A DNA stretch of 64,000 nucleotides from JABFSA01 sp963827515 (GTDB taxonomy: Bacteria; Acidobacteriota; Vicinamibacteria; Vicinamibacterales; UBA2999). Position numbers and translations under genes: made by a program. Numbering within the stretch: position 1 is the first letter of the stretch; each line of letters starts with the position of its first letter. Below the pieces are notes generated by a model. The model saw only the letters and a program-made list of their open reading frames with translations. It had not been told where the DNA came from and ran no database searches. The DNA lies in contig CAWHBF010000004.1 in the NCBI GenBank assembly GCA_963827515.1, positions 62,001 through 126,000 of the forward strand. Direction: 5' to 3'. Shown piece by piece: positions 8,983 to 17,948 of the stretch.

Positions 8983-9466
8983 TCAGCTGCGCAGCCACGG
9001 CCGCGAGACCGGCTCGCGCGCACTTGTCGTCCGCCGCCTGATCCGGCGCGCCGCTCAAGCCGAGCCCGCCGATCCGTTCGGTGCCGATCACGATCGGCAG
9101 ACCACCGCCGAGGGGCACCACCTCGGCCAGAAAGCGCTGTCCCTCGAGGTCGCTCCCGCCGGAGGTACGTTTTGCAAACTCCATCGAGGTGACGCCGAAC
9201 GTGCGTGCCGTGTACGCCTTGCGCCTCGCGAGGTCGGCATTGTGAGGATTCGACGTGTCGGCACGCAGGAGCAGCTTCAGATCGCCGGCTCGATCGACGA
9301 TCGCGACGGTCACATCGAATCCGTCCGCCTTGCACGCGGCGATCGCGGCGTCGCTGATCGTCCTGGCGAGCTGCAGCGACACGTTCCGCTCGGTGAGTAC
9401 CTGAGCCTCCGCGCCCCCCGTCACAATCACCGCCCAAATGATGAACACGAGTGATAGCCTACGCAC
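8978..9466 (-). CDS. Exported GlcG/HbpS family protein
   Basis: A 162-residue protein. The GTG at 9466 is chosen because AGGAGG precedes it by four bases and a signal peptide follows (LSLVFIIWAVIVTGGAEAQ). The mature part has the GlcG/HbpS fold pattern: AAIAACKADGFDVTVAIVD, RKAYTARTFG, and a Gly-rich GGGLPIVIG...GGLGLSG end. Relatives such as HbpS bind haem in the periplasm or outside the cell. It lies upstream of the beta-lactamase-fold relic and downstream of the quinoprotein genes on the same strand. Confidence 0.85.
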   Translation of the reverse strand: MRRLSLVFIIWAVIVTGGAEAQVLTERNVSLQLARTISDAAIAACKADGFDVTVAIVDRAGDLKLLLRADTSNPHNADLARRKAYTARTFGVTSMEFAKRTSGGSDLEGQRFLAEVVPLGGGLPIVIGTERIGGLGLSGAPDQAADDKCARAGLAAVAAQLK

Positions 9467-9665
9467 GCAACCTCCTGTCGATCCTGACTCACCTGCCGGA
9501 GACGCGATTCCGTTCGCGACAATCCGCGCTTGGCGGCGTAATACTGGCACGGGCCTCGCGACGTGGCAAGGCGCGGGGATTTCTGGCACTATTTGCCACT
9601 CCAAGGAGCCGTGCCCGGCGCACGATAGATCCCGCGCGCCGAGCGTCTCTCGGAGGTGCGCGGCC

Positions 9666-10964
9666 TCAGCGGGGGGGCCGCGTCGGATACGTCGTCGGCA
9701 TCTGCTGTGTCGCCGACGGCTCGATCCGCAGGATACCGCCATCGGTATCGTGGTCGACCACGACGTACAGCAGCTCGTCGGGTCCCTGACGAACGTCGCG
9801 GATGCGCATCCCGAGCGGGACGAGCAGCGACTCGCGACGAAGCTCTTCGAGGTTCTCGTTGACGAGGATCCGATCGAGACGACCAGTGCCGGGGATCTCG
9901 CCGGTGCGTTGACCGCCTACGAAGATGTCACCTTTCCATTTCGGGAGCCTGCTGCCCGTGTAGAACGTCATGCCGGACAGCGAAATGGACGGTGTCCAGT
10001 ACACGAGCGGCGACTCGAAGCCTTCCTTCGAGAACGCCGGCGACTGCCACGGTCCGGCGTAGGTGCGGCCGAGGCTCACGAACGGCCAGCCGTAGTTGGC
10101 GCCCGGCTTCAGGATGTTGATCTCGTCGCCACCGTTCGGTCCCATCTCGTTCTGCCACACGACGCCGGTCGAAGGATGGATGGCGAGCCCCAGCGAGTTG
10201 CGGTGCCCGAATGTAAAGACCTCGGGCTTGTGGCCGGCGCGCCCGACGAACGGGTTATCCGCCGGCACCGAGCCGTCGTCATTCAGGCGAAGCACCTTGC
10301 CGGAACAGCTGCTGGGATCCTGCGAGCTGCTACCGTCCCCGGCGCTCGGCGTCGTCATGTAGAGCTTCCCGTCCCGCCCCCAGGCGAGCCGCGACGGGCC
10401 GCTCACGCCGGGTCCGCAGCTGAAGACGTCCTTCAGTTCGATGATTGCGGATCCCTCGAAACGTCCGCGGGCCACCGTCAACGCGGTCTGCCTCCCGGCA
10501 CCCACAGGCTTCAGGTACGTGAAGTAGATCGACCGATTGGCGGTGAACTGCGGATGCAGGACGACGTCCATGAGCCCTGAACGGCCTTGCACGCGCACCG
10601 TCGGAGCGCCGGGAATGGGCCTCGGATCGAGCACCCCGTTCCGAATGACTCGCAGTCGCCCGTCCTTCTCGGTCACCAGCATCACGCTTGCCCCGGACGG
10701 GCTCGCGGACTCCGGGAGGAAGGTCAGACTCCACGGATTCACGAGTCCGCGCGCGACGGGCACGACGCGAATCCGCATCACCTCGGCCGTGTCGTACTCG
10801 ATCGGCTCGACCGGAATCCGGCCCGGTTCGAATCCCGAAGGCGCGATCGGCGAGCCGTCCTCGAAGGGAACCCTCTGCTGCGCGGCGCCGATGCCGTGCG
10901 TGGCAAACGCGCAGGACGCGATCAGGGAGAGCCAGGCGATGGGGCGAAGAGTTGCGATCCGCAT
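9666..10964 (-). CDS. Exported PQQ-dependent sugar dehydrogenase (aldose sugar dehydrogenase type)
   Basis: A 432-residue protein with a signal peptide (LIASCAFATHGIGAAQQ). It has the six-bladed soluble glucose dehydrogenase pattern: GLVNPWSLTFLPE, LMDVVLHPQF, YFTYLKP, GRDGKLYMTT, GHRNSLGLAIHP, WQNEMGPNGGDEINI, GANYGWP and GPDELLYVVVDHD. Such enzymes (YliI/Asd) oxidise aldoses with PQQ and calcium in the periplasm. The Gly-Pro-x-Gly-Gly-Asp-Glu-Ile-Asn segment supplies the calcium site. The next gene upstream is also a quinoprotein, which suggests a shared periplasmic oxidation role. Confidence 0.9.
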   Translation of the reverse strand: MRIATLRPIAWLSLIASCAFATHGIGAAQQRVPFEDGSPIAPSGFEPGRIPVEPIEYDTAEVMRIRVVPVARGLVNPWSLTFLPESASPSGASVMLVTEKDGRLRVIRNGVLDPRPIPGAPTVRVQGRSGLMDVVLHPQFTANRSIYFTYLKPVGAGRQTALTVARGRFEGSAIIELKDVFSCGPGVSGPSRLAWGRDGKLYMTTPSAGDGSSSQDPSSCSGKVLRLNDDGSVPADNPFVGRAGHKPEVFTFGHRNSLGLAIHPSTGVVWQNEMGPNGGDEINILKPGANYGWPFVSLGRTYAGPWQSPAFSKEGFESPLVYWTPSISLSGMTFYTGSRLPKWKGDIFVGGQRTGEIPGTGRLDRILVNENLEELRRESLLVPLGMRIRDVRQGPDELLYVVVDHDTDGGILRIEPSATQQMPTTYPTRPPR

Positions 10965-11052
10965 GGTCGAGTCACCTCGTAGGCGGCGTCAGTATACGGT
11001 GAGTCGGGCGAGAGAGGTCACGAGCGTGAGGGCGCATCGCAGCCAGGGACGA

Positions 11053-12861
11053 CTACGGAAGCGCGAACACATACAGGGTGTTGGCGTTCCCCTTCGCCTG
11101 CTCGGCACCAAGGCGGCTCACGCCAGAGCTGACGAGCGACGTCCCGGTGCTCACCGCGACGTACTGCCGGCCGTTCGCCCTGTACCAGATGGGAAACCCG
11201 TTCACGGGTGACCCCAGGTTCGTCGTCCAGAGGACCTTTCCGGTGTCCTGATCGAGGGCGCGGAAGTTGCCGCTGACGTCCCCACCGAAGACCAGCCTGC
11301 CACCGGTCGTCATCAGCGACAGTACGCCCGCGGTGTTGTCGAACGTCCACAGCGTCTTGCCGGTCTGTACGGAGACCGCATGGATCGTCCCGACGTGGCT
11401 GACCCCGGGGGGCAGCTGCTGCCGCTGGCTGCGAATCATGTACGCCGATGCCGGCCCTGCCGGCGGAATCGCATCCGCGGTCACCGACTCGATCGCGCAG
11501 GTGTTCTGCACTGGCATGAAGATGGCGTTGTTCAGCGGGCTGTAGGCGCCGGCCGGCCAGTTCTTCCCTCCGTTGGTGGTGGGACAGATGAGACGCTCCT
11601 CGTTGGCACGCGTGAAGAGCGCCTGCGGATTGACCACGGCCGCACCGGTCGCGCCGTCGATGCGGCTGACAACGTTCTGGAAGTTGGTCGGCCGCGCCCA
11701 GAGGAACTCGCCGGTACGCCGATCGAGCGTGTAGACGATACCGGTCTTCCCCGGAATTCCGGTCACGACGCTGCGGCGCTCGCCGGGCACCACTCGAGGA
11801 TTGATCCACGCGACTTCGCTCGGATCAGGCGTAACGGCAGTGTCGACGAGGATGCGCTCGAAGGGGTGGTCCAGGTCCCAGTGATCGACAACGTGCTGGT
11901 AGTACCACCGCAGCTTCCCCGTATCAGCGTCGATGGCGAGCGTGCTGTTGTGGTAGAGGTGCTGTTTGTCATTGCCCCCCAGCAGGAACTTCGGCGCAGG
12001 CGACGTCACCGACGTGCCGATGTACAGCAGGTTCAGCGCCGGATCATAGCTGGGCGGCATCCAGGCGCCGACGTGGCGGCGACGCTCGTACGGGACGCCG
12101 CCCCAGGACTCGTCACCCGGCTCGCCTGGTTTGGGAATGGTGAACAACCGCCAGAGCTCCCGACCGGTTCGCGCGTCGTGGGCGGTCACGGAGCAGCCCT
12201 CGCCGCTGTAGCGGTAGTCGCAGGCGCGGCCCGAGAAGATCTTGCCCCTCGCAACGATCGGCCCAGACCCCTGAATAGCCGGGAGCTGGCGGTAGTCCTG
12301 AACACGGGTCTCCCATGTGGGTTTGCCCGTCCGCGCATCAAGCGCGTAGACGAAGTCGTCCACGCTGAGATCGATGATCGTGTCGCCGTAGATCGCCAGG
12401 TTCCGGTTCTTGAGCGGCGCGCCGGACAGATAGGTAGTCAGGTCGCCGGGAACGGCGCGGCGATGCTCCCAGAGGCGCCGGCCCGTCGCAGCATCGAGCG
12501 CCTGCGTCATGTCCGACGGGTTGGGGAGGAACATCGCGCCCCGGTACACCAGCGGCGTCGCTTCCTGGATGCCAGTCGAGGCCATCTCGTGCTGCCACGC
12601 AAGTCTTAGTCCGCCGACGTTCCCGCGGTTGATGTCGGAGAGCGGGCTGTAGCCCCAGCCGTCGAGCGTGCGCCGCCACATCAGCCAGTCGCCGTCATCG
12701 GGCGCCTCGAGCATGGCGTCGGTGACGGGCGGGAGTCGGTCCCCGTCCGGCGGGCCGGTGGGCCGCTGGCTCCCGGGCGACTCAGCGGCCACCTGGGCAA
12801 GGACGGCCGCGCTGAAGGCAGTCGCCAGCAGAGCAGGCCACGCGCGCGTGTAGGGGTTCAT
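11053..12861 (-). CDS. Exported PQQ-binding-like beta-propeller dehydrogenase
   Basis: A 602-residue protein with a signal peptide (LLATAFSAAVLAQVAAE). The beta-propeller repeats DAATGRRLWEH, DARTGKPTWE, DARTGRELWRLF, DADTGKLRWYYQ, DRRTGEFLWAR and DQDTGKVLWTT match quinoprotein alcohol dehydrogenases. HVVDHWDLD matches the segment contributing the catalytic Asp. No C-terminal cytochrome c domain (no CxxCH), so electrons must pass to a separate acceptor. Its stop lies 88 bases before the sugar dehydrogenase start on the same strand. Confidence 0.88.
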   Translation of the reverse strand: MNPYTRAWPALLATAFSAAVLAQVAAESPGSQRPTGPPDGDRLPPVTDAMLEAPDDGDWLMWRRTLDGWGYSPLSDINRGNVGGLRLAWQHEMASTGIQEATPLVYRGAMFLPNPSDMTQALDAATGRRLWEHRRAVPGDLTTYLSGAPLKNRNLAIYGDTIIDLSVDDFVYALDARTGKPTWETRVQDYRQLPAIQGSGPIVARGKIFSGRACDYRYSGEGCSVTAHDARTGRELWRLFTIPKPGEPGDESWGGVPYERRRHVGAWMPPSYDPALNLLYIGTSVTSPAPKFLLGGNDKQHLYHNSTLAIDADTGKLRWYYQHVVDHWDLDHPFERILVDTAVTPDPSEVAWINPRVVPGERRSVVTGIPGKTGIVYTLDRRTGEFLWARPTNFQNVVSRIDGATGAAVVNPQALFTRANEERLICPTTNGGKNWPAGAYSPLNNAIFMPVQNTCAIESVTADAIPPAGPASAYMIRSQRQQLPPGVSHVGTIHAVSVQTGKTLWTFDNTAGVLSLMTTGGRLVFGGDVSGNFRALDQDTGKVLWTTNLGSPVNGFPIWYRANGRQYVAVSTGTSLVSSGVSRLGAEQAKGNANTLYVFALP

Positions 12862-12911
12862 CGGCCCCTGATTCTACCCGCTGCGCGGGTGAACGCAGGG
12901 TGCGCCAGGCT

Positions 12912-15900
12912 TCAGTAGAAATCGTGGGCCTCGACCGACGCACCACCGTTGATTCCGTAGAGCCGCTCTGCTTTTATCGATCGCACGCCGTCCTGGTGCT
13001 GTAACACGCCTTCAACGAGCAGGAACGGCTGGCGGATGACGACTGTTCGCTCGCGATCGAACAGATCGGGGCGCACGATGATGTTCGAAATCCCTGTCTC
13101 GTCCTCGAGGGTCAGGAACACAAATCCTTTGGCGGTACCAGGCCGCTGCCGCGTGATGACCATGCCGGCGACACGCACGCGCCGGCCGTCTCGCGCCTGA
13201 GGCAAATCGGCGGCGCGCAGCACGCCGCGCAGCGCCATCTCACCACGACGGAGCGCCATTGGATGTGGACCGATCGTCAGCCCAGTGCCGGCGTAATCGG
13301 CTCGGAGGCGATCGTGGTCGTCCATCACCGGCAATGGCGACGCCTCGGTCTGGGCTTTGGGCTCTAGGCTCTGGGCGTTCTCATCATCGCTCTCAAACAT
13401 CTCGCCAGCCGGACGGATGACGCGTTCGACCTGCCAGAGCGCACTACGGCGCTCGTTCGTGAAGGCGTTCAACGCGCCGATATCAGCCAGCGTTGTCAGC
13501 TCGTCACGTCGAAGCCCCGTGCGGCGGACCATGTCCTCGATGGAGGCAAACCGTTCTGCCGGCGGCAGCTGTACCGTCCATTCGTGCGCGCAGGTGTTGC
13601 AGAAGTAGGTTCGACTTTGGGCTCCAGGCGCTGGGCTCTGGGCTCTAGACTCTCGTACGACTTCAATCATCGACTCGTCGTCGGAACCGCATTTGGCGCA
13701 GAGCACCGGCGGCGCCGGTGTCTTCGTGTTGTTGAATGCTGCCATGGCCTGTCCCACGTCCTTCCGCAAGCCGTTTACGTACATGAGTCCCAGACAAATC
13801 GCGCCGTCTTCTTCGACGCGGCACAGCCAGTCGGATCGCTGCACGTCGATCGGAAGAAACCGCACGCCGCGACGCTGCGCGTCCTTGACGAGCGAGGCCG
13901 GGTGATAGAACCCCATCGGCTGGTTGTTGAGCAGCGCCGTGTAGAAGGCCGCCGGGTAATGCACCTTGAGGAAGGCGCTTGCATAGGCGAGCAGCGCAAA
14001 GCTGGCAGCATGTGACTCTGGAAAGCCGTAGAGCGCAAACGAGGTAATCGAGCCGATGATGCGCTCGGCCGTCTCGCCCGTGATGCCGTTGCCGGCCATG
14101 CCGGCGCGGAGCTCTACCTCGATCTGCCGCATACGCTTCTCCGACCGCTTGAAGCCCATGGCGCGGCGCAGCTCCTCGGCCTGCCCCCCTGTGAACCCCG
14201 CGGCCACCATCGCGATCCGCAGCAACTGTTCCTGAAAGAGCGGCACGCCCAGCGTGCGGGCGAGCACCGGCTCGAGCGAGGGGTGAAGTGGCACCACCTT
14301 CTCCCGGCCTGCCCGGCGGTTGAGATACGGGTGCACCATCTCGCCCACGATCGGCCCTGGCCTGATGATCGCCACCTGCACGACCAGATCGTAGAAACGG
14401 GCCGGTTTGAGGCGAGGCAGCGTCGCCATCTGCGCCCGTGACTCCACCTGGAAGACACCGACTGTGTCAGCCCGCTGCAGCAGGGCGTAGACGTCGGGAT
14501 CGTCCGGTGGCAGATGGGCAAGATCGAATTTTGACTTTTGACTTTTGACTTTTGAATTCGAGCTCGTGTCAACGAGCTCGATCGCATCCTGGAGTACGGC
14601 CATCATGCCGAGGCCGAGCAGATCCACCTTGACGATCCCCATGTCGGCGCAGTCATCCTTGTCCCACTGCACGACCACACGGCCGGGCATCGATGCCGGC
14701 TCGAGAGGCACCACCGCATCGAGCTCGCCCTGACAGATCACCATGCCGCCGGAATGCTGTCCGAGATGCCGCGGCAGATCCTGGATCCGTCGCCACAGGT
14801 CCGCGAATATCCGCATGCGCGACCCCTCTGGCGAGAGACCCACCGATCGGAGGTTGCGCTCGAATGTCTCGTTCGAATCGACAAACTCGAAGTTGTTCAT
14901 CGCCTTCGCGAGCCTGTCGATCTCTTCGGCACCGATCGACAACGCCATGCCGACATCACGCGCGGCGCTGCGGCTGCGATACGTGATGACATTGGCGGTC
15001 ATGGCCGCACCAAGACGGCCGTACTTCTCGTACACGTGCTGAATGACGCGCTCGCGACGGTCGCCGCTCGGCAGGTCGAGGTCGATGTCAGGCCATTCGC
15101 CGCGTTCCTCGGACAGGAAACGCTCGAAGAGCAGATCCATCGCAATCGGATCGACCGCGGTGATCCCCAGGCTGTAGCAGACCGCGCTATTGGCCGCCGA
15201 CCCGCGTCCTTGCACGAGGATGTCGTGCTGCCGCGCGTAATTCACGATGTCCCAGACAATGAGGAAGTACCCGGCGAGCTGCAGCTTCTCGATCAGGTCG
15301 AGCTCGCGGGCAATCTGGACGCGAGCCTTGTCGTGGTACGGACGATACCGTTCGCGTGCGCCGACATCGGTGATTTGCCGCAGGAACGCGATCTCGGTGT
15401 CGCCGTCCGGTACCGGGTACTGCGGAAACCGGTAGCCGAGATCCGCCATCGTGTATTCGAGGCGCTCGGCCAATGCCTCGACGCCCGCGAGCGCCTCGGG
15501 GCGATCGGTGAAGAGCCGCGCCATGGCTTCAGGGGACTTCAGATACCGTTCGGCGTTACACGCGAGCCGACGCCCCGCGGCATCAAGCGTGGTGCGATGG
15601 CGAACGCATGTCAGTACGTCGAACAGCGGGCGCTCAGCAGGCTCGGCGAACCGTACCCCGTTGGTCGCCACCATCGGCACACGAAACGCCCGGGCGAGCG
15701 CCTCCAGCGCCACATTCTCCGCCTCGTCGTCTCGCAGCAAATGACGTTGCAGTTCGACGCACACGTTGCGGCGCCCGAAGAGCCCGACGAGGCGATCCAG
15801 CAATCCACCGACGCCGTAGTGCTGGCCGTCGAGTAACCGGCGACCGCCAAGCGCCACGAGGCCGGTGGTCCACCCCTCGAGCTCCTCGAGAACCAGTGCA

Positions 15901-16373
15901 CCGCCTTTCCTCTCCCTCGTAGAGGTTTGCGCAGAGGAACTCTCATCCAACAGACCGCGCATCTTCATGCGCGTCACGAGGCGGCAGAGATTGCGATAGC
16001 CCTCCTGGGATTCCACAAGGACGGGCAGTTGCCAGCAACCGCTACCCGTCACGGGCCACTGAGTCACAGAGACACGGAGATTTCCATATTTATCCTCTGT
16101 GGCTCCGTGCCTCTGTGGCCTATGGGGGTCGTTTCTTTGGGTTATTCGTTCTGAGTTGTGGAAGGGCGCGATCGTCAGCTCGGCGCCGATGATGGCTTTG
16201 AGGCCGGCCTTGCGGGCGGCCTTATGAAACCGTGGAGCGCCGTACACGCCATCCGCGTCGAGCAGCGCCAGCGCCGGATACCCGAGCGCCGCGGCACGCT
16301 CGACGAGCGTTTCGGGCAGCGAGGCGCCCTGCAGAAAACTGAACGCGGAGGCGCAATGGAGCTCGATGTACAC
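12912..16373 (-). CDS. dnaE2: Error-prone DNA polymerase DnaE2 (ImuC) with repeat-derived insertions
   Basis: A 1153-residue C-family polymerase. It has an N-terminal PHP domain (MYIELHCASAFSFLQGAS), polymerase motifs WPDIDLDLPSGDRR and NVITYRSRSAARDVGMALS, and a C-terminal OB-fold region. It acts in SOS mutagenesis with ImuA and ImuB, whose genes precede it. Compared with the family it carries four insertions encoded by intergenic-type repeats, all in frame: PHP domain (16054-16120), a loop after IELVDTSS (14528-14554), between two CxxC motifs (13612-13655) and before the OB domain (13347-13378). An inserted CAKC...CNTC zinc-ribbon-like segment is also unusual. No frameshift is seen. Confidence 0.95.
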   Translation of the reverse strand: MYIELHCASAFSFLQGASLPETLVERAAALGYPALALLDADGVYGAPRFHKAARKAGLKAIIGAELTIAPFHNSERITQRNDPHRPQRHGATEDKYGNLRVSVTQWPVTGSGCWQLPVLVESQEGYRNLCRLVTRMKMRGLLDESSSAQTSTRERKGGALVLEELEGWTTGLVALGGRRLLDGQHYGVGGLLDRLVGLFGRRNVCVELQRHLLRDDEAENVALEALARAFRVPMVATNGVRFAEPAERPLFDVLTCVRHRTTLDAAGRRLACNAERYLKSPEAMARLFTDRPEALAGVEALAERLEYTMADLGYRFPQYPVPDGDTEIAFLRQITDVGARERYRPYHDKARVQIARELDLIEKLQLAGYFLIVWDIVNYARQHDILVQGRGSAANSAVCYSLGITAVDPIAMDLLFERFLSEERGEWPDIDLDLPSGDRRERVIQHVYEKYGRLGAAMTANVITYRSRSAARDVGMALSIGAEEIDRLAKAMNNFEFVDSNETFERNLRSVGLSPEGSRMRIFADLWRRIQDLPRHLGQHSGGMVICQGELDAVVPLEPASMPGRVVVQWDKDDCADMGIVKVDLLGLGMMAVLQDAIELVDTSSNSKVKSQKSKFDLAHLPPDDPDVYALLQRADTVGVFQVESRAQMATLPRLKPARFYDLVVQVAIIRPGPIVGEMVHPYLNRRAGREKVVPLHPSLEPVLARTLGVPLFQEQLLRIAMVAAGFTGGQAEELRRAMGFKRSEKRMRQIEVELRAGMAGNGITGETAERIIGSITSFALYGFPESHAASFALLAYASAFLKVHYPAAFYTALLNNQPMGFYHPASLVKDAQRRGVRFLPIDVQRSDWLCRVEEDGAICLGLMYVNGLRKDVGQAMAAFNNTKTPAPPVLCAKCGSDDESMIEVVRESRAQSPAPGAQSRTYFCNTCAHEWTVQLPPAERFASIEDMVRRTGLRRDELTTLADIGALNAFTNERRSALWQVERVIRPAGEMFESDDENAQSLEPKAQTEASPLPVMDDHDRLRADYAGTGLTIGPHPMALRRGEMALRGVLRAADLPQARDGRRVRVAGMVITRQRPGTAKGFVFLTLEDETGISNIIVRPDLFDRERTVVIRQPFLLVEGVLQHQDGVRSIKAERLYGINGGASVEAHDFY
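13347..13378. repeat. GGGCTCTAGGCTCTGGG repeat (family C) inside dnaE2
   Basis: On the coding strand it encodes NAQSLEPKAQTEAS, a low-complexity linker just before the C-terminal OB-fold part of DnaE2. The same words (GGGCTCTGGGCTCTAG) occur in the non-coding gaps at 42575-42633, 57336-57352 and 63448-63520. Confidence 0.65.
13612..13655. repeat. GGCTCTGGGCTCTAGACTC repeat (family C) inside dnaE2
   Basis: Second family C copy in the gene. It encodes RESRAQSPAPGAQSRT between the two CxxC pairs of the zinc-ribbon-like insert and keeps the frame open. Confidence 0.65.
14528..14554. repeat. TTTTGAC tandem repeat (family D) inside dnaE2
   Basis: About four units of TTTTGAC. On the coding strand they give SKVKSQKSKFD in a variable loop between the polymerase segment ending IELVDTSS and the conserved HLPPDDPDVYALL segment. 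Base composition is far more A/T-rich than the rest of the gene. Confidence 0.65.
16054..16120. repeat. CACAGAG dyad repeat (family B) inside dnaE2
   Basis: The left arm GGCCACTGAGTCACAGAGAC and right arm GGCTCCGTGCCTCTGTGGCC can pair over an A/T-rich centre. On the coding strand it adds RPQRHGATEDKYGN and flanking residues to the PHP domain. Sister copies are at 16747-16862 and 61939-62010. Confidence 0.75.
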
Positions 16374-16463
16374 GGTTGGTAGTTGGTGGCGGAAGCTGGA
16401 AAGTCGGAAGTGGTAGTGGTAGAAGGTAAATAGTTAGGGCGGGTTCCGCGTAGCGGACCCGCC
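16374..16463. repeat. Intergenic repeats between imuB and dnaE2 (families F and G)
   Basis: Degenerate GGTAG/GGAAG units (16374-16436) are followed by a family G palindrome, GGCGGGTTCCGCGTAGCGG (from 16438 to 16463). Together they fill the 96-base gap between imuB and dnaE2. The hairpin lies 7 bases beyond the imuB stop and could attenuate read-through into dnaE2. Confidence 0.6.
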
Positions 16464-16469
16464 GAATCA

Positions 16470-17939
16470 TCAATCAACGACACCCTCGACGAACCAGGTG
16501 TCGGTGCGGCGGTCGCGAAACACACGGTAGGCGGCACCATCACTCAGCGTCACATCCCACTCGTCGCGATCCCATGTTTCCTCGGTCCACCAGTTCCCCG
16601 CCGTTCGCCAGGGGCCGGCACACTGCGTCACGGCGCCTCCGACTGAGACCGGCCTTCCCCGCTCGACACGCACACGCGCAGGGACCGGATTTCTGAATCT
16701 CCGCAATGCGACAGCAGGGGCACTCGATACTTCAACTGCCCCAACAGGCCACAGAGACTCAGAGACACAGAGACCTTCATGGCTTTCCTTTGTCCGTTCG
16801 GGCCCGCGCACCGGCACCATGTGTAAAGCATTTCGCTCTGTGCCTCTGTGCCTCTGTGGCCCGTCCGGAATCGAATCAGCTGGAGCGAATGCTTTCATCT
16901 CAAACGCTCCTGGCTCCCACGAATCCACGACAGCCGGTGATCCGCATCGCCCTTCGCCCATCAGCGCGGTGAGTCTGGCCATAAGCGTGGAGATCTGCTC
17001 CGGTGAGGGCAGCGGACGCGTCAACAGCGAATACTGGAGATCCCGTGCTGGCGTCGGGTCGACCGCTACACATACGCGGTCGATCGCAGCGGTCGGAGGA
17101 TGCGACTCGAGATCCAAGAGGGCCAGCGTGCGCAAGGTACGTGCCTCCCGCATGGGCGTCGGCAGCTGCAGCGTGCGTTCGTGCACGGTCCGAGTCACAA
17201 GATGCAGCCGTACGTGCAAGACGGCTGCGCCGCGTCCGCGACGCTCGAGATGTGCCGCCAGCGGTTCCATCAACCGTCCGAGCACGAAAGAGAGTGGCTC
17301 CAGACCCTCGATCGGCCACTCGAGATCGATAGCCTGTTCGAAACGTTCTTCAGGTACCGCAGGCAGGAGCGGTCGTGGATCTTCCCCGCGCGCAAGCCGC
17401 TGCCACCGTACACCTTGTTGTCCGAGCCGCGCCGCCATGGCGTCTGGCGGCAATGCCGCCACCTCTCCAAGCGTGCGCAGGCCCCAACGGCGGAGAGTGG
17501 TGATGACACTGTCGTGCGATGGTGCGACGGTGCGAGAGTGCGACGGTGCGGCGGTGGCGAGGGAGTCGGTGCGAGGGTGCGACGATGTTGGTTCGTCGTG
17601 AGCGACTACCGCTAACAGGTGAACGGGGAGCCTCGCGAGCACGGCGGCCTCGTCGCCTGGATTGACGATGGTCAACGGCTCGCTGAAGCCATGTGCGAGC
17701 AGACGCGCGGCGGTGCGCGTGCCGGCTACGGCAAGACGAACACGCAGTCCGCGATCGGCGGCGGTCCGACCGAGCGCCTCGCCCATCGCGTGCGCATCCC
17801 CAAACAAGCGCGTCAGGCCGCTGAGATCGATCGTGACCTCTCGGGGACTGTTCACCTCGATGCGCGGCGAGAACTCGAGCGCGACCTCCTGCACGGCCTC
17901 GATTGAGCTCCCCTCCGCCGCGTACAAAACGCCGAACAT
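16470..17939 (-). CDS. imuB: ImuB, Y-family polymerase-like mutasome protein, short N-terminus
   Basis: A 489-residue DinB-like protein starting 10 bases after the imuA stop. Recognisable parts are FSPRIEVNSPREVTIDLSGL, the LRRWGLRTLGEVAALPP helix-hairpin-helix region and a little-finger-like part. ImuB proteins usually lack catalytic acidic residues and act as the clamp-binding hub. Here the first 50-75 residues normal for the family, up to the AHAALL-FSPR segment, are missing: MFGVLYAAEGSSIEAVQEVA leads straight into FSPR. Two repeat insertions enlarge the protein, GGTGCGA units (17518-17585) and a CACAGAG dyad (16747-16862). Function may be altered. Confidence 0.85.
   Translation of the reverse strand: MFGVLYAAEGSSIEAVQEVALEFSPRIEVNSPREVTIDLSGLTRLFGDAHAMGEALGRTAADRGLRVRLAVAGTRTAARLLAHGFSEPLTIVNPGDEAAVLARLPVHLLAVVAHDEPTSSHPRTDSLATAAPSHSRTVAPSHDSVITTLRRWGLRTLGEVAALPPDAMAARLGQQGVRWQRLARGEDPRPLLPAVPEERFEQAIDLEWPIEGLEPLSFVLGRLMEPLAAHLERRGRGAAVLHVRLHLVTRTVHERTLQLPTPMREARTLRTLALLDLESHPPTAAIDRVCVAVDPTPARDLQYSLLTRPLPSPEQISTLMARLTALMGEGRCGSPAVVDSWEPGAFEMKAFAPADSIPDGPQRHRGTERNALHMVPVRGPERTKESHEGLCVSESLWPVGAVEVSSAPAVALRRFRNPVPARVRVERGRPVSVGGAVTQCAGPWRTAGNWWTEETWDRDEWDVTLSDGAAYRVFRDRRTDTWFVEGVVD
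16747..16862. repeat. CACAGAG dyad repeat (family B) inside imuB
   Basis: Left arm GGCCACAGAGACTCAGAGAC and right arm CTGTGCCTCTGTGCCTCTG flank a unique centre of about 60 bases. On the coding strand the end near 16862 encodes GPQRHRGTERN, and the whole insert adds roughly 38 residues between the FEMKAFAP segment and the C-terminal LRRFRNPVPARV segment. Confidence 0.75.
17518..17585. repeat. GGTGCGA tandem repeat (family E) inside imuB
   Basis: Around eight imperfect units of GGTGCGA or GAGTGCGAC. On the coding strand they give Ser/His/Thr-rich SHPRTDSLATAAPSHSRT between LLAVVAHDE and the TLRRWGLRTLGE segment. A short intergenic copy is at 19051-19066. Confidence 0.65.
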
Positions 17940-17948
17940 CGCCAGATC

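Noticed and set aside
10800..10830. GGTTCGAATCC word suggesting a tRNA T-arm
   Set aside because: It is inside the intact sugar dehydrogenase gene and no acceptor stem or other arms fit around it.
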